In this document: positions 53,861 to 64,000 of the stretch, one piece after another
How the letters are laid out: every line of letters begins with the position of its first letter
How positions within the stretch are numbered: position 1 is the first letter of the stretch
From: Chara braunii
Taxonomy: Eukaryota; Streptophyta; Charophyceae; Charales; Characeae
Length of the DNA: 64,000 bases
Direction: 5' to 3'
Assembly (NCBI GenBank): GCA_003427395.1
Contig: BFEA01000833.1
Coordinates: 286,310 to 350,309, forward strand
Translations under genes and position numbers: made by a program
Notes under the pieces: generated by a model
Told to the model about the DNA's origin: nothing
The model's database searches: none
Seen by the model: only the letters and a program-made list of their open reading frames with translations

Positions 53861-56597
53861 ATGATAAATACATATCCATCTCAGAAACTTACAGAATTGG
53901 ATATTGTCTACCAAGCTCATGCTAATAATTGGGTATTTCAGGACGACGCTGCATACAAATCAACCAATGATAAAATAAAATGGATAGATAAGCGTTTGTC
54001 AAATCTCAAAGGAAGCCCAGAGGCGGCACAAGAATACTTTTTTATTCAACCAGTTTCTTCCACTGCTTTCACAGTACTTTGTCTTCATGAGAATGACAAG
54101 CGAATGATTAATAAGTGGAAGAAATTGCGATGTGACAGATCTGAAGTGTGGATCTACCCGTGGGTCCTAGGTCCCCTTGAAATAGGGCCCGGATGAGCGC
54201 AAAGCACAAATGATGGAGGAATGTCCCGATCGAAATCCAAGTCTCCTTTATTCATGACTTTGGGGAAATATACGATATTGTAGATTTCATAAATCCCCTC
54301 CCCGCCTATGTGGCATGACGGGATGATTATCTCATGCTTGCTTTAAATCATCCAGCATCCCAACCCTTTAATATCGATGATATTATCCCATATAGGGTTG
54401 GAGGGAAGGCGTACCATATTCACACTGTGCATAAACTACGACCATGGTGTTTTCACTGCAAAGCTTATGGTCATTTATGTACAGATTCCACCTGTCCCCA
54501 ACACCCGGGTCGCAGGAATCGAGCAACGGGCTGCTTGTTAAGTGATCCGTTCAAATCAACCTTTGGCGGACTGTGGACCCGGGTCATGAAGGATGGGTGT
54601 ATGCGGAAGGGGCTTCAAAAGGCGGGAATCCCAAATGATGGACATGGAAAAAACAGGGGGAACCCAACTGGGAGACTCAACCAGCCGATACTTGGATTTC
54701 ACCTGAATTACCAATTAAACCACGTCCTTTTCCACCTCCTACTCTATCTGGTCCTTCAACACAGCAACAAGGGGCAGCAGTTTCTAAGGAAGCAAGAGGA
54801 AAAGACAAAGGAAAAAAACCTCAAAATCACATGCAGTGGCGCTAGAAATGTAGTTCACAGAGTGAGGAAGGGACCAAACAGGGATTACCAGGTCCCCAAC
54901 CTGCACAATATCTATAAATAGCAATCTAAGGAGCAGAGGAAGGAAGAGGAAGTAGAGGAGATGAAAAAAAAAAAAAAAAGATGAGGGTCAGGAAGAAAGG
55001 GAGGATCAAGGAAATGAAATGCAAGAATCAGAACAAAGTTTGGTTCGTAAACGGCGAAGGGAAAGGGTGGTGGTGAGGGGGGTAGGGATCGGGAAAAAAA
55101 ATAAAAAATGATAACGGAGTCGAGGTTACAAACTTCTTCCTCTGGGCAGCAGCAACCTATAATGGAGGGAACTACAGATGAGAGGTTGTCCTCACAAGAT
55201 TCAGAGGAAGTAAAAGAAATGATGATAGATCCCTTCATTGATATGTTTGGGCCAGCTCCAATGGATGTTGAACCCCTCCCCCACCTGATGACATTGTAAT
55301 GATAGAAGTTGTTGAGGCTGAACAGCAGAAAAAACAAGCTGCTTAGTCTTCTCAATCCTCGCAAGTAAATCAGAAAACTCAAAATCAGATTCTAGCGGAG
55401 CAGAAAACGACACAGTTGGCCGATTGGCTTCTCCTGAACCTCAAACTGCATTTTGGAGCAACAACTGATGAGTTCGGGGGTGCTTCCTATGTAGAATTGT
55501 TTAATTTATTAGACACTAGCCCCAACGTGAAATCAATTTTAGAAAAAGGGCTACCAGCTGGGATGCAGTGGCCGGAAGCAAGTCTCTGATTGCTCCATAT
55601 TGTGGCATTCATGTTTCACCTCCCACCTACTGCTTCCGCAGATTCTGATAAGGGACAGGCGGTCCTTGAGGACAATAGCGCGTTTGTGGCTACTGCAATG
55701 GCTTCATCAAGAACCCCTACCGACCCGTTGGGTGTGCCCAGCGGATCTGTGGGGACTCTTTATGCTTCTGCTGATGAAACACAAGGCATTTCCAGTCAGA
55801 TCTCAGAAGTTGAAGGTGCAAGTTCACAGTCAGAGAAGCAGAGGACTGCAAGTGGACAAGGGAGGCAGACCATAGGTTTTTCCTCTTTTGCAATGGAAAA
55901 AAACAAGAAAGAGAAAAGTGTAGAAAATAAAAAAAGAGGGAAAAAATCAAACAAGCGATGGGCCCAAGACATTTTTCGTAAAGGTTCAACCCACATCAAT
56001 AGGAGAACAAAATGGGCTGAAAGAGGACATTGAACCAGACAATCACGATACTCTCTCACAGGTACATGAGGAGTTGGGACCCAGCAAAAGACAGGGCCTT
56101 AGAAACACTTTGGAAAAGGGCCAAGTTGTTAGATCTCAGACACCAAAAGGGAATCTAGTGATCCCGGTTTGCAAGAGAGCCAGGAAATAGGAAGTTAGTC
56201 TCTCGCCCATAGGACATGATCAATATGGTGGGGTGACAATGAGGGGTTGGACCGGGTACATTAACTATCAGTTTGCAGGAGACCGCTCCTTCAAGAGAGA
56301 TTTACATAATTTCTTCTGAAAACATTTTGACCCGGGCCCCCTAGCAACCATAACCGAGACAGGAGACAAAGCGCATTTAGCTAAATGCGACATTTTTTGT
56401 CCGGTTTGAGGAAAATAAGGAGGCTGGTTTAAAATGGTTCACACATGCTTCTCTCATGGAACTCCAGCAGCGGAAAATTAAAGTTAACCAAGTCTGGTCG
56501 GCAACGCACATCACGGCCTTCCAGTGTACTATGTTGCGCAGGGGACTATTCCATCCCCCTTCAGACTTAGATACAGGTAATTGGGTCAGGCTATAGG
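53861..56597 (+). pseudogene. LINE-B ORF1
   Basis: The piece at 53861-54196 aligns with LINE-A ORF1 (NNWVFQDDAAYKSTND, KLRCDRSEVWIY). The 54334-54921 piece has the CCHC knuckle (CFHCKAYGH...C). A TGA just upstream of 54334 lies where LINE-A has Arg. One ADW module is at 55416-55625, interrupted by TGA. The GW segment near 56230 and the WFTHASLMELQQ segment near 56440 match the ORF1 C-terminus of LINE-A. Only one ADW module is visible, against two in LINE-A. Confidence 0.8.
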
Positions 56598-56699
56598 TCA
56601 GGTATAAGCCTATAACCTGAGTTTAGTCTGTGCATTAAAAATATCGAGGTGCTACAAGCATTGTATGAAAAAAAACAGCCTGGATCAGAGCAACCAAAT

Positions 56700-57560
56700 C
56701 AACTGATTTGGATTTGCACTCTCTGAATGTGAACGGTTTGGCCACAACGGATGCACAGAAATGACGCTCTATCCTATAACAGCTTAGGGGGGTAGGAGGG
56801 AAGACCTGGCCAGATTTGGTGTGTAAACAAGGGACACATCTTACTGAGTCCCCAACTCACATGTGGGCCCATAAATTGATATGGTCTTTCCAAGAATTAT
56901 GTGTCCACTCCCCACGCAGTGGATCATCAGGGGTGGCTATTTGGATTCCTCCAGAGTCCAGGGCAGAGATAATACACTGGACAGCTGGTCAGGAACAGGG
57001 TAAATGGGTGTCGGCATTAATTATACGGGAATAGGAAGTACTCTTTCTGATCAGTATTTATGCGCCCAATGAGGGGGAAGATAGGAACCGATTCTTTGAG
57101 GTCATTCGCATACAAATCCCAACCGTGATCCCAGTGATTATGGTAGGGGACTTCAATGCAGCCTCATATAGATGGATGGATAAATGAAGAATACCTTCCC
57201 CCTGCCCAACATATATGAAAGAGGATAAACAACTCATTCAAAGGTTATGTCATGACGAGCATCCATTTGACACTTATCATAGGAGTTTTATACAAGAACG
57301 TTTATATACATGTATTCGCAACAATGGGACATCACATCAATCCAAATCTCGTATTGATTTAATTTTGATATCTGATGACTTGGACCATGCCCTACAAGGG
57401 GGAGTGATCTTTCCTCAGAGTCCTTGACCTGGGGCAGACCATAAGATGTCCGCAACTCTTCTTACTTTCATAAAAAAACCCGATAAAGGGAGAGGTTTCT
57501 ATAAGTTGAATACCTTTCTCCTATATCAATCCCACTTCAAGCATTATATTGGTGACGTAT
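56700..57560 (+). pseudogene. LINE-B ORF2 endonuclease domain
   Basis: Motifs SLNVNGLA (about 56720), SGVAIWIPPESR, ISIYAPN, GDFNAA, SRIDLILIS and ADHK appear in order. In the catalytic block LINE-A has QETH, whereas here it is QGTH, so the metal-binding Glu is lost. Several stops (near 56762, 57031 and 57187) break the frame. Confidence 0.83.
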
Positions 57561-58099
57561 GAAAATTTTGGCACTCTACCAAAGGAGTTTAGGAGTTATT
57601 TGTGGCTTGGTTTAACAATGGGTTGACTTTTACAGCAAAAAAATGCAATGAATATCCGAAATTACTTGCAAAGCAAAGATACTCTCAAGAAATGGATATT
57701 CAAGAATAAATTATTTATCATGAACAGCATGATCGACCAGACTTGGTCTTGAATCAGATCGATATACAGGATCTCAAATCACAAGTCCTAACCTTTGCAT
57801 AACACTGTTGGCAAGGGTATCTAGTACGTGGTAAACTCACAAGGCATCAGACCGAAGGTCAGATGAACACTACTTTCTTTGCAATGACAAAGATACGAGC
57901 TAGACGTAATAATATAGAAATTTTATATGATCCACTTAAAACATCAACATTTATATTTACCACGTTAGCTAATAGTTTGAAAGTAGCCTATGACTTCTTT
58001 CATGAGTTGTTTCCCTCATCTAAACAACCAGGCTGAGAGGAAGACGACGATAGGGCAACGACAAACTTCCTCACACCTCTTACACAATGTCTGACAAAT

Positions 58100-59110
58100 G
58101 AACAGAGACTCCACTTGGATAGACCTATAACAAAGAAGGAAATTTGGAAGACCCTTATGCAAATGGAGGAAGATAAAACCCTTGGGATTGACAGGCTTCC
58201 CAAATAATTTTGGGAAAGCATGTGACCCCCATTCTCCTTTGATCTTATGAAATTTAATGAACATGTGCGTGAATCAGGTGAAATGGGTGATATAGTAGGG
58301 CAAGGGGTACTTACTTTTCTTTACAAAAAGGGTGATAAAATAAATATATATAATTATCGCTCTATAACTTTATTGGTAGTAATTTATAAAAATATTGCGA
58401 AGGCTATTGCAAATAGGATTATCCCGGTTATGGCAGATATTATCCACCCCTTCCAAACATGATTCGTCCAAGGGCGTCATATCCAAGATAACGTGTTATA
58501 AGTCAATGAAATGATCAGACTTTCTCTGCAGTCGAAGAGCAATGCAGACTTTGTTTTTATGGATTTCGAAAAGGCGTACGATCATTGCATTGACGATTCT
58601 TAGATGCATGTCTCCAAAAACTTAAGTTTGGGCCAGTATTCCGCCAATGGGTGCAAATCTTGCATTGCAATGCTACAATTCGTATATAAATCAATGGTCT
58701 CCTTCCTCCACAGATTATGTTACAAAGATCAGTAGACAGAGGGACTGTTTCGCCCCCTTCTGTTTCCTCATTATAATGGAAGCATTAGGGACTAACCTCA
58801 GAGTTAATAACTAATAATAAGAATATAGCTCGTTTACGTATAACAGGTATTCCTGAGGAATTTATTCGTACAACCTCTATGTTTACAGATGGCCTCACAC
58901 TAATGGTAGAGGCTTCAGTTTCAAACATGGAGGAGATTAAGAAATTAATGGATAAATTTTCACAGGTGTTTGACATGGTGGTCAACTCGGGAAGTAAGAC
59001 ACAAGGATGGTGGATGCATTCCAATGGACATCGTCCACCAGAAGAACCTACTAATGAAAAAATATGGCTGGTTTTCAAGCAATATTTATCGTATTTCATC
59101 TCGAATTAAG
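58100..59110 (+). pseudogene. LINE-B ORF2 reverse transcriptase domain
   Basis: RT blocks in order are KEIWKTLMQMEEDKTLGID (about 58130-58190), LTFLYKKGDKINIYNYRSITLL (58310-58375), FMDFEKAYDH (motif A, about 58555-58585) and MFTDGLTLM (motif C position, 58879 onward). Motif C is FTDG at 58882-58893 instead of FADD, so one catalytic Asp is missing. Motif B is not readable around 58730, where the frame shifts. Stops replace expected Trp, Gly and Glu codons. Confidence 0.83.
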
Positions 59111-59188
59111 TAGATCCCGCAAGAAGCTCTCATTCGTATTCTAGGTGTTTCTATTTCAGCACAAGGAAAACCAGTAACTAATGATGAG

Positions 59189-60598
59189 TTGATCTCCAAA
59201 CCAGCCCTGGATAAGATAAGTCAACGGAAAAACCAACATATATCACCATTTGGCAGAGCACTCCTAATCAACAATGTAATAATAACTTCAATTTGGTACA
59301 AATCAGCACTCTGGTCACTGAGTAAGAAATCCGTCAAGGAAATCAAAAGACAACTTACCTCCTTCCTATGGAGAGGTGATCATGAGCTAGCTCATGTTAC
59401 TCCAAGAGTAGCATGACACACATTAATTCAACCTAAATACAAAGGAGGACTAGGCATTTTGGATTCATCTTTGCAAAATCAGGCCTTGGCCATACAATGG
59501 ATCAAATGCTTGGTCTTTACCACAGACCTCTCATGGAGAGACCTAACACTTAAGAAAATTTGACGTTTGACACCTCAGACTACCGAAGACATTCATCCTC
59601 TCTCTTGGGTTGAAGACCGGTTTTGGAGCATTCCAGAACACACTCTCATTCTCAGGCATTGGGGGATCGTGGAGCTGCTCGAAGGGATCTAGCCCCATAT
59701 GATTTATGTGTCACTTTACCACGCACCTAAATCTAGACGTTCAGCCATTTCGTCCAGTTCGCTGATTCCAAAAGCTTAAGGAGCGTCCAACTAAGTTTGC
59801 ATGACTACAATGACAAATTATACATCGCTGCCTCCCAACTAATGATTGGTTGATAGCTCACTCATCTTTCGAACAACGATGACTATCACTCCCATGGTGC
59901 AAGTCCTGTTATATGACATTTCCTAGCCGCAAGATAAGAGAAACAATTGAACATATTTTCTTACAGTGCCCAGAATCGGTACTCTTGTGGTGCAGATGAG
60001 ATTGCATTTGGAGACAATTGACAAACTTGGATTGACCTTGGGACTAGAGGGCTATCCTATTAGGAGCATGGGGCTCTCCCTCATCCTCGGATTTTGTACA
60101 AAAAAACAAAATTTCTCTCACGCAAAACTATAATATGGACACTCTGGTACAAATGTTGTGCATGTGCTTTGGACGGAGTAAGAATAGAGGGGTTGGAAAT
60201 TACTGAAACAGGTAAACAATTTATTGAAACTAAGATTTGAGCTCAATGGCATAACACCCAATCTAAAATATTAACATTCCAACAAACGAAGGATATTCAC
60301 AATGCAATTCTACAATTCTCAAAAGACTGGTTGGCGGGGGATAATGGAGGGGGGTTGGGTCATGTGTCATGGCCAGGGGGAGAGGGTATTGTTGCCCCTT
60401 TCAAAAGAAATGTTCAACTCATTTTCCACGAATGGATGATAATTCAACAAGGCAAATTTGAATTATTTGAGGTCCCTAAAGAACTTCTCATATTTATTCC
60501 CGCCTTCTACTATGGCAATAGTAGACAACCAATGGTTTGGACATGCATCCTAAGTCAGAAAACAACAAGGATTGTTATTATAATTTTTCTCAGCGCAT
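59189..60598 (+). pseudogene. LINE-B ORF2 C-terminus with zinc-binding domain
   Basis: GRALLINN..ITSIWYKSALW and FLWRGDHE lie at 59250-59385, IQPKYKGGLGILDSS at about 59430-59470. The zinc-binding block at 59810-59990 reads QIIHRCLPTNDWLI, a C-x2-C pair (WCKSC), then ETIEHIFLQC. A further open stretch (60331-60598) is the C-terminal end. TGA stands where LINE-A has Trp in the QWQI block. Confidence 0.8.
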
Positions 60599-60717
60599 AG
60601 AAAGGTTAAAAATCTATGGATATCTGGCGGTCCTCGGCGGACTGAGCAGGCAGGTCTCAGCTCATTTGTCACATGTTTATATTTGTCAACAAGACTTTAT
60701 TCTCATTGTATAAGGTA

Positions 60718-60780
60718 CGCTGGACCCGCTTTCCATCAGGTGATACACCCCACCAATAGATTGGGTGGGGGAAAAAAAAA
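60718..60780 (+). other. LINE-B 3' end motif and A tail
   Basis: CGCTGGACCCGCTTTCCATCAGG, then CCACCAATAGATTGG, then A9. The same motif occurs at 11275, 49937 and (inverted) 49665-49700. Confidence 0.7.
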
Positions 60781-61618
60781 TCAACCTTGAGGCTTGACAA
60801 CAACAAATAAATCATAGGGTGTGTTTACATTGTAAAAAAACCTAATCATTTTGTGCGACTGTGTTTCATACTGACAAGAAACCAAAATCAGGCTTATAAG
60901 GTTTGTTTGTCCTCCCTATAGCGAAGAAGGAACAACAGTCTGTACCATTGTCTATCCCAGTTCTTCAATAAAATTTGCATCTGCAACCTAAGTTTAGGCT
61001 AACCAAAAACACCCAACAAATAATTTGCTTGTATAGAACCTTGGGTAGACCAGGAAAACATTGTGTCATTAACTTTAACGTACATCTGCAGGAATGACTT
61101 GGATATAAAAACAATTGGGTTTGACTCAGAGGTGGTTAAGCTAATATATTTCTGGTTGTATATAAATATTATAAATCCTACAATTTAAACGACCTGATTG
61201 ATTGCAGGACTACTGCATATTTTATGTCCCTGGGTGGCTTCAGGAAGACACACAAATGAAGGTTAAGAACTGGTGCTTCTACTTCCAACGATGTTTGCAT
61301 TTTTATGAATAATTCTCCTTCTACTCTTGTTTATACCACTTTGGATGGTAATCTAGGAATGCACGTTTCAACTTATCGGCGATCCGTCTTAGATTAGTAT
61401 CCAGACGTGTAAAATGTACGTGCATTGTATATGAACACAATACATACTGCATATTTTGTTCGACAATAACATACATACCTTACACAATAAATCTACGGGT
61501 TCAACTTTTCGAGAGCTGTAACAAAGAGGGAACCTGGTACCGACACCAAAGGTAGTGTTGTCATGGGTGGTCCCTAAATGTCGGGACACCACATGTAGCA
61601 AGGAGTATTGGATTTGGA
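60781..61618. other. No recognisable feature
   Basis: AT-rich sequence with only short frames and no repeats I could define. Confidence 0.45.
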
Positions 61619-61700
61619 TTTTTTTTTTTTTTCGGAACAACCCCCGGGTTTGCTAGGGGTGCTGGTAAGAGCCCCTAGGAACACCTGCGGTTGGCTCCAT
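61619..61700 (-). mobile_element. Possible retroposon 3' end with A tail (minus strand)
   Basis: A T14 run at about 61619-61632 is followed by CGGAACAACCCCCGGG and AGGGGTGCTGGTAAG. On the minus strand this is a 3' end with an A tail. The 5' limit is unknown. Confidence 0.35.
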
Positions 61701-62640
61701 TTCATAGTAATTGCGATTGAAACTTTACACGTCAACATGTCAAAGACATGAGACACTTCAAACTAAAGCATTCATAAAATTTTTCAAAAAACATATCGTA
61801 CAGGTTGGGCATCCCCGAGGCCATGTTTCGAAACTCACCACGGTGTCATCGTCAGGAGGTTCTCGCCAACCTTCTTCCCTAACCTTCCCTCATCATTACC
61901 ACTATCCCACTCCCGTTCTCACTTCGCACTAACATCCAGATGCTAGCGTTCCATGAGATACGTTCGACCTGTAGGAGGTTTAACTCTTTCGTACGCTCAT
62001 ACCCTATTACATGCGACCCCAGGTATATTGTCATAGTTCACTGTCTCATACAGGCTCGTGGCTTAGTCCCCATGGCGAGTCCTATCGGGTATCAGTCATG
62101 GAGCCTACACCCTCGTTGTTCGTCCGTATATTATTTGTGGTCCGCAGTCCCCATGCTCTGGAATGAACAACAGGTCTCGTGTTCGAAACTGCTTCCTTGG
62201 GAATTCGGGCCCTCACGCTGAAAAAAGAAAAACAACAAAAAACGGGAAAGATCGGAAAAACTAACAAAAACAATGTAAAGGTCACATATTCGATACCGGT
62301 TTCCCATAAACTATGGTTGTGGAATTGACCACAAAACAGTCTACGACATTCTGAGCTCGTGGTCCACAAAACAGTCAGTGCCACACTACGCTCATGGTCC
62401 CTGTCCGTATCTTATTTGCTAACTGGAGGAAAAAACTATCGTATACCAAACTCGGACATTATCTATCTACAACCCATTCTTCGAAACATACAATTGTCAA
62501 TCATCCATGTTGTCAGGTCATCACACATCTCCCACACGTTCGTCAGATCATACATTTTTCCATCATTTGTCTCCTACATGCGATCAGTTATCTAAGTACA
62601 ACCACACTTATCATCCTACTTTACCAAACCAATATCACCA

Positions 62641-63990
62641 CTATGGCACTATGTAGTCATACTTGTCAACAAATTCAGTGTGTATTCCCAGACTTTGTCC
62701 CTGCACCGTGCAAATCTTATGATTACCCTGAGAAAAAATATGTGTGAGAATCCTTTCAATCCCAGTTCCCTCTCCAAACTCAACTCTCATTGGTATCTCG
62801 GATCTGATCAGTGTATTCTGATTGATTCTATGAAGATAACTACTCACGATCGCACTCTTTTGCTTCTTGTCTCCCCAAGATTGGTATGATTGTCCTATTC
62901 CGAACTCCAATTTTTCATCTTTCCATAGACTTTCCTCATTTTTTGACATCTGTATGCATCCCAAATACGGGTACGTTCGTTCAGTATGTACTTGACAACC
63001 TAGGAAATCGAAAGTACCCAACCCATTATTTGACCTTTTCAAACACAAATTGTTGGTGTAGCAAGCGTCGAATCTCTGTTGGATCGCTTTTGCCTCATGC
63101 TCTCGTAACGCAGCCGTGATCAGTGTCACGTCGTCAATTAGTCTGATCCCGAACACCTTCCTCTCATGGTCCCCAAACTCTTCAGGAACTTGTACTATGT
63201 GTGCGCCCACATAATACACGCTAAAGAAGAACTTGTATCTTTCCCCATGAGGATCACTGGTGGTTAATGGAAGGCAAAAAATTCGGGGTTTTTTGTCGCG
63301 TCGCTACAAACAATGTTGTCGAAACTTTTGGAAATAAACCATACAGGGTCATAATACAAACAACAAAAAAACAAACAGGAAAAAAAATAAAAAAATAATA
63401 AATTTCAAGAGCACTATAAAACCCTATTCAGAGTAGCTTTTGGAGTTCGCCAAATCTTTCCTCGAGTCCGGTATTTTTGCTAAGTTTTTCGTTATTGGTC
63501 CGAATGCGGCAAAATTGAATATAGATATACCCTAAGGCACATACGTATCAAGCAAAAAAAAAAAAAAAAAAAAAGTAAAAATTAAAAAAAATATGGCAGT
63601 TTCGGTGAAAATTTCGTCAAAATTCGCCAAAATTTGGGCCTTCCATTAACCGCTTCTCATGGGGATGCCAATGTCCTGCTTCAGTACGACTCCTGTAGCA
63701 TATGTGTATGTCTGGCGAAGTTCCATTCTTACGAACTTCACCATGTCGCTTATCTCCAATATTCTCCAATGGTCGCCTTCTGTAGTCTTACCGAACGTGC
63801 ATCCCCTTCCTCTGGTGTTCGCTCGCACATACTCCCTGCCTTTCCTGATGTGATGCGCCGCAATCCAATCCACAACACGGATGATGTCGTTGTGAGGTAG
63901 TTTGTTGAACATCTCTTTGATGTCGTAGGACATTGCTTCCACCTCTTCACTTCCCTTCACAACCACAATCTTCGTGTTGACTTTTCCCAA
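62641..63990 (-). pseudogene. Reverse transcriptase of uncertain class (Penelope-like suspected), interrupted
   Basis: The 63990-63646 piece contains YDIKEMFNKLPHNDI (motif A with Asp) and ends LKQDIGIPM, the motif B region. After an insertion of about 380 bp, coding resumes (MGKDTSSSLACIM in another frame). The 63219-62641 piece has GIRLIDDVTLI (motif C, IDD at 63130-63138) and FLGCQVH. The LPH after motif A, GIPM and R.IDDV differ from the LINE and Ty3 RTs in this window and recall Penelope-like or related RTs. I also recall similar unclassified proteins in Chara. No endonuclease domain is visible, and the 5' part lies beyond the window. Confidence 0.6.
63262..63651. mobile_element. AT-rich insertion with inverted ends inside the RT pseudogene
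   Basis: GGTTAATGGAAGGC (63262-63275) and its reverse complement (63638-63651) bound about 390 bp of AT-rich non-coding DNA between RT motifs B and C. TTAA lies at both ends (63264-63267 and 63646-63649) and could be a piggyBac-type target duplication or part of the inverted repeat. Confidence 0.65.
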
Positions 63991-64000
63991 TTGTTCAGTC

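Larger units (their letters stand above)
53861..60780 (+). mobile_element. LINE-B, L1-like non-LTR retrotransposon (plus strand)
   Basis: ORF1 (from 53861), endonuclease (56700-57560), RT (58100-59110), post-RT region and zinc-binding tail (to about 60000) and a C-terminal region (to 60598) follow in the same order as in LINE-A. They are followed by a 180-bp 3' UTR and an A run at 60772-60780. The 5' start is not defined. The copy is much more AT-rich than LINE-A and contains dozens of stops. I found no target duplication. Confidence 0.9.

Overview
The window looks like repeat-dominated nuclear DNA of a streptophyte (plant-lineage) organism. A charophyte alga such as Chara is my best guess. 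The reasons are: L1-type LINEs ending in the plant-style RT-associated zinc-binding domain; a Ty3/gypsy-type LTR element primed by tRNA-Asp, as in the plant Tat/Athila group; and an N-terminal CCHC plus coiled-coil protein of a kind I associate with Chara. The species call is inference. I see no host gene with a convincing exon-intron structure.

Layout. 1-101: a 63-bp fragment of the giant LTR described below, then two back-to-back Tn5 mosaic ends (sequencing adapter), so the first 100 bp are an assembly artefact. 146-241: a GAACGCG palindromic array. 241-7970 (minus): LINE-A, with a very long ORF1 and an ORF2 carrying endonuclease, RT and a zinc-binding tail, all decayed. 8137-9497 (minus): a CCHC/coiled-coil pseudogene. 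9.5-14.6 kb: no recognised gene, but short duplications, a microsatellite and a LINE 3' end.

14,668-41,581: the centrepiece, a minus-strand LTR retrotransposon array. Two LTRs of about 7.67 and 7.68 kb flank 11.1 kb of internal DNA holding a pre-gag region of repeated modules, then gag, protease, RT, RNase H and integrase, plus an antisense (+) ORF between pol and the 3' LTR. A third, 155-bp LTR stub and a second primer-binding site at 14.67-15.09 kb show a tandem LTR-int-LTR-(deleted int)-LTR arrangement. The LTRs carry three ORFs in pol sense. One of them is homologous to the modules between LTR and gag. This LTR plus module system is the best candidate here for something undescribed.

41.6-46.2 kb: a nest of small elements: a foldback MITE with a 46-bp palindrome, two tRNA-like SINE heads, and a long-TIR element interrupted by an 820-bp gap. 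46.3-48.4 kb (+): LINE-C, a fragment without endonuclease. 49.6-50.05 kb: two head-to-head A-tailed retroposons, one with a 17-bp target duplication. 50.05-51.8 kb: degenerate tandem repeats of about 414 bp. 53.86-60.78 kb (+): LINE-B, a complete-length but heavily mutated relative of LINE-A. 62.6-64.0 kb (minus): a decayed reverse transcriptase of uncertain, possibly Penelope-like, class, split by an insertion with inverted ends.

Nearly every coding region contains stops or frameshifts, and many stops fall where a tryptophan or arginine codon is expected. This suggests old, probably methylated and deaminating, transposon DNA. All homology statements are by eye between parts of this window or from remembered family motifs. 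No search was run.
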